A stretch of 8,793 bases of DNA from the NCBI GenBank assembly GCA_938016235.1, contig CALLPU010000547.1, positions 1-8,793 of the forward strand. Reading direction: 5' to 3'. The notes below the pieces were generated by a model. It had not been told where the DNA came from. It saw only the letters and a list, made by a program, of their open reading frames with translations, and did not search any database. Shown here piece by piece: positions 1 to 6,498 of the stretch; within the stretch, counting starts at the first letter, position 1, and every line of letters starts with the position of its first letter. This DNA comes from an uncultured Granulosicoccus sp. GTDB lineage: Bacteria; Pseudomonadota; Gammaproteobacteria; Granulosicoccales; Granulosicoccaceae. A program made the position numbers and the translations under genes.

Positions 1-1128
1 TCCCACACAATGAAAGTGTCTGGCATTCCGGCGGAAATTGTCTTTCTGCAAGCGCACGTGTTCCAGGGTGTCATGCAGCTGCCACGGTGCTCCGCTCATC
101 GGCGAACAATATCGGGCAAACTGCACGTGACTGGCATGAAACACCTGATCTATCGTACGTTGTCGGCAACGTCGAGGTTGAGTCTGACGTTCGTCTGCCA
201 GTCCCCAACCTGCATAGAAGGGCAAACCGAACACGGTTACAGGCCTTTCACACAACAGGGCTTCAAACCCAAGCTGTGAGGTACCCACATACACTCTGGA
301 GGCTTGCTTGACCCAGGCCATGGGATTATCCGATCCGGCGATCACCGGGATGCTCAATGACTTTGCATAATCCGACAGGTAGCCGTTGCGGCGCCCCGAT
401 ACCACATCCGGGTGTGTGCGTACGACAACGCTGGCGTGCGGATTCTCGTCAATGGCGCTGTCCAGCATCCTTTTGAAAGCAGACTCATCCATGGCGCCGT
501 AACGAACGGATGCATCGTCCTGAGTCTGATCAACCACCAGCACGAAATCATCCGGTACCGGCTGACTGTTCACGCCTTCAGACGAGTTACCACTCTGCCA
601 GACAGCGGAAGCATCACGGCAGAAATTGTATTTACTGATGTTGGATTGCACCAGGAGCTGCCGGCATTTTGCGGCATACGACAGTGCTGCTTCATCGCAG
701 GTTTGCGAAAAATCGGCGTCTTGTTGATTAAGGTAATTTTCAATACCCGACGGTTTGGTCGAGTCGTAATACACACCCACCGGATCAACCAGCAACGAAT
801 AACAACGCCTGGAATGTGCACTTTCAGACGCTGTGCGTATCCAGCCATCTTCCAGAAACCACACGGGCAACGCACGGCAGTTTGCATATTCGAGCGCAAC
901 CTGAGCGGTCTGTTTTCGCCCCCAGGCAAGCACAACATCAGCAGGCAACGCCTGACGTCGAGCCTCTCGCGGAGATAGCACGCATTGCAGGCCAAGAAAA
1001 GCGGCCAGATTTTCGATGGCCAGAATACCCGGGGACAACGCAACAGCCACCTGCGCGGCGGTCACGTTATCCTGAACGTCTGCATTGCCCACCAGGGGCA
1101 AGGTGCCGGCTGACGGTGTATGACTCAC
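1..1128 (-). CDS. kpsC: KpsC-type capsule beta-Kdo transferase, N-terminal module (partial, stop outside window)
   Basis: An uninterrupted frame of 376 codons runs from a GTG at 1128 to the left edge with no stop. It carries the KpsC landmarks in order: AWGRK (68-72), LEDGWIRT (92-99), YYDSTKPS (120-127), DQTQDDAS (200-207), HPDV (239-242), TSQLGFEALL (283-292) and PFYAGWGL (303-310). In characterised group 2 capsule systems KpsC has two modules (GT99 and GT107) that alternately add beta-linked Kdo to a lysophosphatidylglycerol-based acceptor at the inner face of the inner membrane, forming the linker that carries the capsule for export. The wording of the DQT and TSQ motifs fits the N-terminal module better, from memory of the E. 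coli protein. A second module probably follows outside the window. The GTG shares GTGA with the stop of the preceding gene, with a weak GGA seven bases ahead, which suggests translational coupling. Family assignment is firm; full length is unknown. Confidence 0.9.
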   Translation of the reverse strand, partial: MSHTPSAGTLPLVGNADVQDNVTAAQVAVALSPGILAIENLAAFLGLQCVLSPREARRQALPADVVLAWGRKQTAQVALEYANCRALPVWFLEDGWIRTASESAHSRRCYSLLVDPVGVYYDSTKPSGIENYLNQQDADFSQTCDEAALSYAAKCRQLLVQSNISKYNFCRDASAVWQSGNSSEGVNSQPVPDDFVLVVDQTQDDASVRYGAMDESAFKRMLDSAIDENPHASVVVRTHPDVVSGRRNGYLSDYAKSLSIPVIAGSDNPMAWVKQASRVYVGTSQLGFEALLCERPVTVFGLPFYAGWGLADERQTQPRRCRQRTIDQVFHASHVQFARYCSPMSGAPWQLHDTLEHVRLQKDNFRRNARHFHCVG

Positions 1129-1865
1129 AGCACCATCCACATCACAATGCCGGTAAGAGCCAATCCCAGCATCAGGTTTTGCGCCGTTTTCAGCAACACC
1201 GTTCGGCGATCAACATCGTCGTCACGCGGGATATCCGGTAATACAGACTTCGGGCCGTCTTTGAACTGAGCACGGATCTGCTCCAGCCTGTCCAGCGGTA
1301 CGCCCGCAGCATCCGCATAAGCCACAAACGTATTGATTGCCTGCAACCCACCGTCTCCAGGATTCAGACGCATGAGCTGGGTAAGGTGATTAAGTGCCTG
1401 CATATGCACGCCCTGCTGGCTCGCCACATGCCGTACATGACGAAGATCCTTTTCCAGAGTCACGATCTCGCCCAGAAATTTCTCCAGCTCTTCACGCTTT
1501 ATGGCTTGGGGACCGTGAGCTTTCTCAGATGTTTCCACCGCAGTGGTGATCATCTTCGCCTGCTCTTCCGGCTTGTCGTGCACGCCCAGCTCTATCAAGG
1601 CATTGAGCATATGGAACTGAACACCGTGGGCGAGTAATTCCTCTCTTATTTCATGCACGTCTGCCATCAAACCGCAGATCTCATCAACGGTGCGGCGAAT
1701 CAGATTGTTACTGGCATCGGTTGTGGCCTGGCTTGAATCATTGGCTGCAGGTTTACCCGCGGGCACCCCATTGCCTCCCACCAATGCACCGGCAGGCGCA
1801 GCAGAAGGAGCCGTTAATGCAGTACCAGCAGCAGCCGTTTCTACCTGTTTGGGTTGTGCAGACAA
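1125..1865 (-). CDS. Unrecognised tail-anchored protein with a tandem 71-residue helical duplication
   Basis: This 246-residue protein matches no family I recognise. Residues 1-50 are rich in Ala, Gly, Pro and Ser and look disordered. Residues about 58-201 look helical and contain two copies of one unit at a constant offset of 71: E62-I63-x2-L66 against E133-I134-x2-L137, D69/D140, R74/R145, G81-V82/G152-V153, L87-N88/L158-N159, L90/L161, L93/L164, I106/I177, T108/T179, V110/V181 and P119/P190. A short Asp/Arg-rich stretch (PRDDDVDRR, 213-221) precedes one hydrophobic segment at about 227-245 that ends the protein. This suggests a C-tail-anchored inner-membrane protein with a cytoplasmic body. 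There is no signal peptide. The start is a TTG supported by AGGA nine bases upstream; the next in-frame Met is not reached until residue 67. It begins 29 bases after rmlA and overlaps kpsC by four bases, so a role in capsule or linker assembly is inferred from position only. Confidence 0.82.
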   Translation of the reverse strand: MSAQPKQVETAAAGTALTAPSAAPAGALVGGNGVPAGKPAANDSSQATTDASNNLIRRTVDEICGLMADVHEIREELLAHGVQFHMLNALIELGVHDKPEEQAKMITTAVETSEKAHGPQAIKREELEKFLGEIVTLEKDLRHVRHVASQQGVHMQALNHLTQLMRLNPGDGGLQAINTFVAYADAAGVPLDRLEQIRAQFKDGPKSVLPDIPRDDDVDRRTVLLKTAQNLMLGLALTGIVMWMVL

Positions 1866-1874
1866 AATTGCAGT

Positions 1875-1878
1875 TCCT
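1875..1878 (-). promoter_or_regulatory. Shine-Dalgarno that supports a TTG start
   Basis: AGGA on the minus strand lies nine bases before the TTG at 1865-1863, in the 29-base gap after the rmlA stop. It is the main reason for accepting a rare TTG start for the tail-anchored protein, because no in-frame ATG lies near. Confidence 0.55.
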
Positions 1879-1894
1879 GGTGTATCTCTACGCG

Positions 1895-2797
1895 TTAACT
1901 GGCCTGACGAAACGGCACAACGTTGTCGTGCGTTTCATGCACAAGACCTTGCAGGTATTGACCGTATTTGTTTTTCTGCAAAGGAGCTGCAAGCGCAAGT
2001 AAGTGTTCGTCACTGATCCAGCCGTTTCTCCACGACACTTCCTCAGGGCACGCAATTTTCAGCCCTTGTCGGCGCTCCAGTGTTTCCACAAACTGACCTG
2101 CCTCCAGCAGGGAATCACCGGTACCGGTATCCAGCCAGGCATAACCACGCGACATCAGCTGAACGTGCAGATCGCCACGCTCAAGATACGCTTTGTTAAC
2201 GTCAGTTATCTCCAGTTCACCGCGCTCAGATGGCTTGATGTCACGAGCAATATCAACCACATCGTTATCGTAGAAATAGAGACCGGTTACCGCGAAATGA
2301 GATTCCGGTATATCGGGTTTCTCTTCAATGTTCAGTGCTCGCCCCTGTTTGTCGAACGAGACAACACCGTAGCGCTCCGGATCACTGACGCGATAGGCAA
2401 ACACACTGGCACCGGTTTCATTGGATGCGGCATTGCCGAGCAAGCCTGCCAAATCGTGCCCGTAAAAGATGTTGTCACCCAGAATCAGCGCAACGTTGTC
2501 ATCGCCGATAAACGACTCACCCAACAGAAACGACTGAGCAAGTCCATCGGGTGAAGGCTGTACGGTGTAGGACAGATTCATCCCCCACTGAGTGCCATCG
2601 CCCAGCAATTGCTGGAACAACGGAACATCACGAGGGGTAGAAATGATCAGGACATCCTTGATCCCCGCCAGCATCAGCGTACTCAGCGGGTAGTAGATCA
2701 TGGGCTTGTCGTACACGGGCAGCATCTGCTTGGAGACTGCCTGCGTCATCGGGTGTAGCCGGGTACCTGATCCACCGGCGAGTACGATACCTTTCAT
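1895..2797 (-). CDS. rmlA: Glucose-1-phosphate thymidylyltransferase RmlA
   Basis: RmlA makes dTDP-glucose from dTTP and glucose-1-phosphate, the first step to dTDP-L-rhamnose and related dTDP-sugars in the cytoplasm. Visible motifs, numbered from the ATG at 2797, are the nucleotide-binding loop GGSGTRLHP (8-16), KQMLPVYDKPMIYYPLS (23-39), LGDN (106-109) with the metal-binding Asp, EEKP (158-161) and GTGDSLLEAGQF (225-236). The length of 300 residues is normal for the family. An ATG three codons upstream (2806) is also in frame. The inner start is preferred because the family begins MKGIVLAGG and because AGGA at 2809-2812 is 11 bases away, against only 2 bases from the outer ATG. No rmlB, rmlC or rmlD lies in the window. 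A strong terminator separates it from the UXS gene upstream, and it leads a unit that continues into the tail-anchored protein and kpsC. Confidence 0.96.
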   Translation of the reverse strand: MKGIVLAGGSGTRLHPMTQAVSKQMLPVYDKPMIYYPLSTLMLAGIKDVLIISTPRDVPLFQQLLGDGTQWGMNLSYTVQPSPDGLAQSFLLGESFIGDDNVALILGDNIFYGHDLAGLLGNAASNETGASVFAYRVSDPERYGVVSFDKQGRALNIEEKPDIPESHFAVTGLYFYDNDVVDIARDIKPSERGELEITDVNKAYLERGDLHVQLMSRGYAWLDTGTGDSLLEAGQFVETLERRQGLKIACPEEVSWRNGWISDEHLLALAAPLQKNKYGQYLQGLVHETHDNVVPFRQAS

Positions 2798-2808
2798 TAC
2801 ATGCAAAT

Positions 2809-2812
2809 TCCT
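2809..2812 (-). promoter_or_regulatory. rmlA Shine-Dalgarno
   Basis: AGGA on the minus strand is 11 bases before the ATG at 2797 and only 2 before the ATG at 2806. This spacing favours the inner start of rmlA. Confidence 0.5.
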
Positions 2813-2832
2813 GGCGGCAATGCTCTGCTTAA

Positions 2833-2848
2833 CGCAAGAAGCAAGCCG
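2833..2848 (-). promoter_or_regulatory. Candidate sigma-54 (-24/-12) promoter of rmlA
   Basis: On the minus strand the sequence reads CGGC, seven bases, then TTGCG. This keeps the GG and GC dinucleotides of the sigma-54 consensus (TGGC-N7-TTGCA) at the required ten-base separation. It departs from consensus at the T of TGGC and the last A. A start near 2822 would give a leader of about 25 bases that contains the rmlA ribosome binding site, which is a sensible layout. A similar element precedes the UXS gene. A TTGACG at 2856-2861 could be a -35 box, but no good -10 follows at usual spacing. No sigma-54 activator gene is present in the window. Confidence 0.4.
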
Positions 2849-2849
2849 A

Positions 2850-2876
2850 CAGTTACGTCAATTCACCGTGTTACTG
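2850..2876. repeat. Imperfect inverted repeat upstream of the rmlA promoter candidate
   Basis: CAGTTAC at 2850-2856 and GTTACTG at 2870-2876 form arms that match at six of seven positions around a 13-base centre. The repeat directly adjoins the -24 side of the sigma-54-like element and could be a regulator site. Chance is not excluded. Confidence 0.25.
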
Positions 2877-2947
2877 GACACAAGTCCCAGTTAGAAATTT
2901 CAGGGTGTCGACGCCATTCCATCTCACCAAAAAAGGACCAGAACGCA

Positions 2948-2987
2948 AACGGCCCATAGCGGCTGCTCTGAGCTGCTATGGGCCGTT
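2948..2987 (-). terminator. Intrinsic terminator after the UDP-xylose synthase gene
   Basis: The arms at 2948-2960 and 2975-2987 pair perfectly over 13 bases (AACGGCCCATAGC on the plus strand). After one mismatch the inner bases GCT and AGC also pair, leaving a six-base loop. On the minus strand the hairpin is followed by TTTGCGTT and, further on, a run of six T at 2935-2930. It starts 57 bases past the UXS stop, so it most likely ends that transcript. The immediate T tract is short, so termination may be imperfect. The plus-strand side lacks a T run. Confidence 0.75.
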
Positions 2988-3044
2988 GATGACTAACTGT
3001 GGCCCGGTTGAATCGAGCCCGTCAATGCGCGAGAATCGGCTGGC

Positions 3045-4055
3045 CTACTGGGCCTGAGCAAATGCGTGGACTTTGTTGTCGCCGGCATCCAGCAGATCTG
3101 CAAAGTAGGCAATCGTCTTTTCAAGACCCTGCTCAAGTTTGACCTGAGGCTCCCAGCCTAGCTCTTTCTTCGCCATGGAGATGTCCGGGCGTCGCTGTGT
3201 AGGATCGTCGCTAGGCAACTCACGGAACACCAGCTCTGAACTCGAGTTAGTCATCTCGATGACCTTCTCGGCCAGCTGACGAATGGTGAACTCATCCGGG
3301 TTACCGATATTGACCGGACCCGTAAAGGAATCATCCGTGTCCATGATCCTGACAAACGCTTCGATGAGATCCAGGCAGTAACAGAACGAACGGGTTTGAT
3401 CGCCTTCACCGTATATGGTGATTGGTTCACCGGTCAGTGCCTGCATGATGAAGTTGGACACCACTCGGCCATCGCTCGGATGCATGCGCGGGCCATACGT
3501 ATTGAATATTCTTCCTACCTTGATTCGCAGGTTGTGCTGGCGGCGATAGTCAAAAAACAGTGTTTCTGCACAGCGCTTGCCTTCGTCATAGCACGAGCGG
3601 AAGCCGATCGGGTTTACATGGCCCCAGTAATCTTCACGCTGTGGATGCTGGTGCGGATCGCCATAGACCTCACTGGTTGACGCCTGGAAGATCTTGGCAC
3701 CCGTGCGTTTGGCCAGACCGAGCATATTGATGGCGCCATGAACACTGGTTTTAGTGGTCTGAACCGGATCGTGCTGGTAGTGAATCGGGGACGCCGGGCA
3801 AGCCAGATTGTAGATTTCATCGATTTCGATGTAGATGGGGAACGTCACGTCATGGCGCATCAGCTCAAAGGCCGGATTGTCCAGAAGGTGAAGGATGTTC
3901 TGCTTGTTACCGGTGAAGTAGTTGTCCATACAGACCACTTCATGCCCTTCCGCCAGAAGACGCTCACACAGGTGTGACCCCAGGAAACCGGCGCCGCCAG
4001 TAACCAGGATTCGTTTTCTTGCAAGGTTTCGCATACCAGACTGGGTGTTATTCAT
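3045..4055 (-). CDS. uxs: UDP-glucuronate decarboxylase (UDP-xylose synthase)
   Basis: This cytoplasmic short-chain dehydrogenase-type enzyme converts UDP-glucuronate to UDP-xylose with bound NAD. The Rossmann loop is TGGAGFLG (19-26). The UXS signature NLACPASPIHYQ is at 83-94, the catalytic region STSEVYGDP at 126-134, and YWGHVNPIG (143-151) leads into SCYDEGK, with the Tyr156-x3-Lys160 pair. NTYGPRMHPSDGRVVSNF (185-202) and QTRSF (220-224) complete the family pattern and separate it from UDP-glucose 4-epimerases. Its 336 residues match bacterial UXS. The ATG at 4055 has no clear Shine-Dalgarno; an alternative ATG at codon 8 (4034) keeps the whole fold. It stands alone between a 283-base promoter-containing gap and a terminator. 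No UDP-glucose dehydrogenase, which would supply the substrate, is in the window. Confidence 0.95.
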   Translation of the reverse strand: MNNTQSGMRNLARKRILVTGGAGFLGSHLCERLLAEGHEVVCMDNYFTGNKQNILHLLDNPAFELMRHDVTFPIYIEIDEIYNLACPASPIHYQHDPVQTTKTSVHGAINMLGLAKRTGAKIFQASTSEVYGDPHQHPQREDYWGHVNPIGFRSCYDEGKRCAETLFFDYRRQHNLRIKVGRIFNTYGPRMHPSDGRVVSNFIMQALTGEPITIYGEGDQTRSFCYCLDLIEAFVRIMDTDDSFTGPVNIGNPDEFTIRQLAEKVIEMTNSSSELVFRELPSDDPTQRRPDISMAKKELGWEPQVKLEQGLEKTIAYFADLLDAGDNKVHAFAQAQ

Positions 4056-4129
4056 ACGAATACTAAAATTCCGTTAACTTGGATGATTGGCCGCGCGGGT
4101 CGCATCCTACACCACGTCTTACTGTTGGA

Positions 4130-4141
4130 ACTGTAAACAGT
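4130..4141. repeat. Small palindrome in the UXS leader
   Basis: ACTGT-AA-ACAGT has perfect five-base arms. It sits downstream of the predicted sigma-54 start, inside the likely leader of the UXS gene, and is embedded in a longer imperfect inverted repeat (CTTAC...GTAAG on the minus strand). It may be an operator or a leader hairpin. No factor can be named. Confidence 0.25.
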
Positions 4142-4164
4142 GGTAAGGACGACAGCATCTTGGG

Positions 4165-4180
4165 TGCAAATTGCAAGCCA
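4165..4180 (-). promoter_or_regulatory. Candidate sigma-54 (-24/-12) promoter of the UXS gene
   Basis: The minus strand reads TGGC, seven bases, then TTGCA. This is the sigma-54 core TGGC-N7-TTGCA with the GG and GC pairs ten bases apart; the usual AC after TGGC is TT here. A start near 4154 would give a leader of about 99 bases before the ATG at 4055. It shares GGCTTGC-N4-TTGC with the element ahead of rmlA. Sigma-54 promoters need an enhancer-binding activator, and none is encoded in the window. Confidence 0.5.
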
Positions 4181-4213
4181 CAGGGAGATTGCCCCATTTC
4201 GGCCCTGAGGTTA

Positions 4214-4226
4214 AGTGAAGATCACT
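4214..4226. repeat. Perfect palindrome upstream of the UXS promoter candidate
   Basis: AGTGA-AGA-TCACT has perfect five-base arms and lies about 34 bases upstream of the sigma-54-like element. It could be an activator or repressor site. The three-base centre is too short for a CRP site, which needs six. Confidence 0.3.
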
Positions 4227-4284
4227 ACAGGTTGTGAAAACTGACCCGACCCTGGGTTTAACGCACAAATGCGTGTATTGCTGC

Positions 4285-4290
4285 ATTATA
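4285..4290 (-). promoter_or_regulatory. Possible sigma-70 -10 box
   Basis: A perfect TATAAT reads toward the UXS gene, about 230 bases from its ATG. No sequence close to TTGACA lies 16-18 bases upstream and there is no extended -10 TG. It is therefore only a possible secondary promoter. Confidence 0.25.
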
Positions 4291-4338
4291 GCGGAAGTTC
4301 GCCACCAAACTTGACACTTCGAGGCTGGCGATCGCAGG

Positions 4339-6471
4339 TTACACCTGACTCAGCACTGCGGCGACCGCATCCACATCCACGTCAAAACTCAACCCTGCAG
4401 TTTCGTGCTGGCTATCGGCAAAACTCTGTGCCACATCGATATTGACCAGACGAGCATAGTCTTGCAAAGGATTTTCCAGAATCGCATGATAATGATGCCC
4501 GCAATTGGCTGCCAGGCCATAGTAGTACGGGAACACATGGCGACTGAACAGCTCAACAACCGTGATGCCAGGACGGCAGAAAACCATGTTCGTCAACGCC
4601 CCGCCGTGCGGCGACATCAACACATCCACCCGTGACAGCAAACGGGCCTGTTCCGCCACGCTCAGCCCTTCCATTGCCAGAATGGTGAAACCTGCAGCAC
4701 GCAGCAACGGCAGAATCTGCTCTTCATTGCGGATTCCACGACGAACACCCTCTGGACGCGTGATGTACAGCTTTATTCGTGGCTCAGCATGATCCACTAC
4801 CGGATACAAATGCTTCATCCACTGCGGGATGTACCGGTGCATTTTCAGATTGATACCGCAGTTGAGGTCAATATGCAGCAATTTATCGCAACACCAGTGC
4901 GGCTGCTTGACGGTTTCAACAATGCGTGAGGAATCAATGCCAAACCTCGCCAGGGTCTGAAGTTGCCAGTCACCGGTAATTTCCCGAACAAGAAAATGAT
5001 CAATACTGTCCAGAGAGATACCTTCCCGCTCAAGCATTCCGAGCTTGGGGAGAATTTCCAGCATCCAGTGATAGTAGCAATGTGCGCCCGCAGAGGTGGC
5101 AAACATCAACGTCGTACCCGCCAGCCGCGGTGGTGCTCGCCAGCGTCTGAACGCTTTTTGATCAGCGGGCATACCGTGCCGAAGCACTTCTTGCCTGGCA
5201 CCATCATGAACCCACCAGGACACCCCGGTGAAGTACACCAACGCCTGCGACACCTGCGTCAGTGACACAGCGTTGGTATGCATCTGAGTCTCTGGATGTG
5301 CGCACTGACCGTGTTCCTGCACCAGGCCAGGTGGATCAAGAGCGTAGGTCTCAGGTTTCAGTATCACACGAGATTCAGACAAGCCGGATTGCGTCTGCAA
5401 GCCTGTGTTTGCGATGCCAAGGCCAGCCTGTACAGGTTGATTCCCTGCGCTACTGACGCAATCATGACTACTCTGGGCTGTGTCGGGAAGCAGTGTTCGT
5501 AGCCGGGCAAGCGAGGCTTCTGCCCGGGTTATTGTGTTGAACTCCAATGTCGGCGGCACGGCCATTTGCCATTCCGAACACTGCGTGATCACGACATCAG
5601 GGTGAACCTGATCGATATAGTTCCAATCAATGGCATCCCCCCAGATAAAGTGTAGCTCGGCAAATGTCTCGGCTAGCATACCCGTGAACAAGGTACGTGA
5701 ATCACCAGAATGAGCGTCGCCAATCAGTACGACACACAATCTGGACGCTTCCGGATGACGATTTTCGAAAACTGTCTGTGCTCCCTCGCTGTACTCTGCC
5801 TGTGACAACAGCGCTTCAGAAGCGGAAGACGCCTCGCGAAACAAAGCCAGCTCATTGGCATACCGCTGCACGGAGCGCAGTCGTAATCGGTAGGTTCTTA
5901 TCAGCTGAGGCTCTTCGGGCAGTTGACCTTGATCAAGATTCATCAACTGTGCAGCTTCATCAAAGGGATACCCCAGCAACTGTGTGTTGGTATCAACCTT
6001 GAGTTTGCTGCACAGGAGCTGATAGGCCATGTAACAACTCCAGGGGGCCCATCGCGTATCTGACTTCCAGAACAGGGGGTACTTGCCTTTCTGACGAGTC
6101 AGATAACCCGTAGGCTCAACCAGGCAAGAGAGCGACTTGAGACTCTCCGATGACCATCTTGCAAATCCCAGGTCTTGATCACCCACCGTTCCGGGCGCAC
6201 ACGCACTCGCTCCGTACTCTTTCATGATGCTGAGCTTGTCGGGTACACCAAGATGAATATACTGAATACCCCGCTGCTGCAGCGTTGCCGCACGATGATT
6301 CAGTTCTTCCCGCCATGCAGCTTCAACGGTTGAGTCAACGGGTTGCCGAGGCGTTAGCAAGTCCAGGGCTGGTTTTGCGAAAAGCCATCCTTCAAGGCCC
6401 TCAACGCTCTCCACCCTATCGGAGCCAACGTCCAGAGCTTCCACCGCGCTACTGTGTGACATCTTAACCAC
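4339..6471 (-). CDS. AlgX/AlgJ-like SGNH domain fused to GT61 (DUF563) glycosyltransferase
   Basis: This 710-residue protein has two domains. Residues about 23-330 follow the AlgX/AlgJ acetyltransferase pattern: GLEGWLF (25-31), YIHLGVPDKL (71-80), FWKSDTRW (134-141), VVLIGDAHSGDS (247-258) and PDVVITQCSEW (291-301). The usual DxH is DTR (His to Arg140) and the usual GDS nucleophile is GDA (Ala253), so it may be inactive, although a GDS follows at 256-258. A low-complexity linker covers about 330-405. Residues about 406-710 are a GT61/DUF563 glycosyltransferase: YYHWMLEILPKL (466-477), YITRPEGVRRGIRN (569-582) and SPHGGALTNMVF (620-631). No signal peptide or membrane segment is evident, so it is probably cytoplasmic, unlike periplasmic AlgX. 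The start is uncertain: GTG at 6471 or ATG at 6462, neither with a well-spaced ribosome site. It lies 27 bases after the upstream glycosyltransferase gene and is probably co-transcribed with it. Confidence 0.88.
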   Translation of the reverse strand: MVKMSHSSAVEALDVGSDRVESVEGLEGWLFAKPALDLLTPRQPVDSTVEAAWREELNHRAATLQQRGIQYIHLGVPDKLSIMKEYGASACAPGTVGDQDLGFARWSSESLKSLSCLVEPTGYLTRQKGKYPLFWKSDTRWAPWSCYMAYQLLCSKLKVDTNTQLLGYPFDEAAQLMNLDQGQLPEEPQLIRTYRLRLRSVQRYANELALFREASSASEALLSQAEYSEGAQTVFENRHPEASRLCVVLIGDAHSGDSRTLFTGMLAETFAELHFIWGDAIDWNYIDQVHPDVVITQCSEWQMAVPPTLEFNTITRAEASLARLRTLLPDTAQSSHDCVSSAGNQPVQAGLGIANTGLQTQSGLSESRVILKPETYALDPPGLVQEHGQCAHPETQMHTNAVSLTQVSQALVYFTGVSWWVHDGARQEVLRHGMPADQKAFRRWRAPPRLAGTTLMFATSAGAHCYYHWMLEILPKLGMLEREGISLDSIDHFLVREITGDWQLQTLARFGIDSSRIVETVKQPHWCCDKLLHIDLNCGINLKMHRYIPQWMKHLYPVVDHAEPRIKLYITRPEGVRRGIRNEEQILPLLRAAGFTILAMEGLSVAEQARLLSRVDVLMSPHGGALTNMVFCRPGITVVELFSRHVFPYYYGLAANCGHHYHAILENPLQDYARLVNIDVAQSFADSQHETAGLSFDVDVDAVAAVLSQV

Positions 6472-6498
6472 GCATTCTTATCGGGAGACCTCTTCCGG

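Noticed and set aside
412..978. Plus-strand open frame of 188 codons
   Set aside because: It is antisense to the KpsC motif region. Its translation shows no recognisable motif.
570..1043. Minus-strand open frame of 157 codons
   Set aside because: It is in another frame of the same strand as kpsC. The kpsC frame carries the conserved motifs.
3001..3025. GGTTGAATCGAGCCC resembling a tRNA T-arm
   Set aside because: The flanking five-base stems do not pair on either strand, and no acceptor, D or anticodon arm surrounds it.
4261..4274. ACGCA-CAAA-TGCGT hairpin
   Set aside because: The stem is only five bases with no T run after it, so it is too weak to call a terminator or regulatory element.
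4311..4316. Plus-strand TTGACA, a perfect -35 box
   Set aside because: The hexamer at 17-base spacing is GCAGGT, not a -10 box, and it would only read antisense into the GT61 gene.
4328..4335. GCGATCGC palindrome (HIP1-like octamer)
   Set aside because: A single copy was noticed. HIP1 matters only when highly repeated, and the gene content does not point to a cyanobacterium.
4291..4338. Possible terminator after the SGNH-GT61 gene
   Set aside because: Only a five-base AAGTT/AACTT stem with an eight-base loop is present, and no T tract follows.
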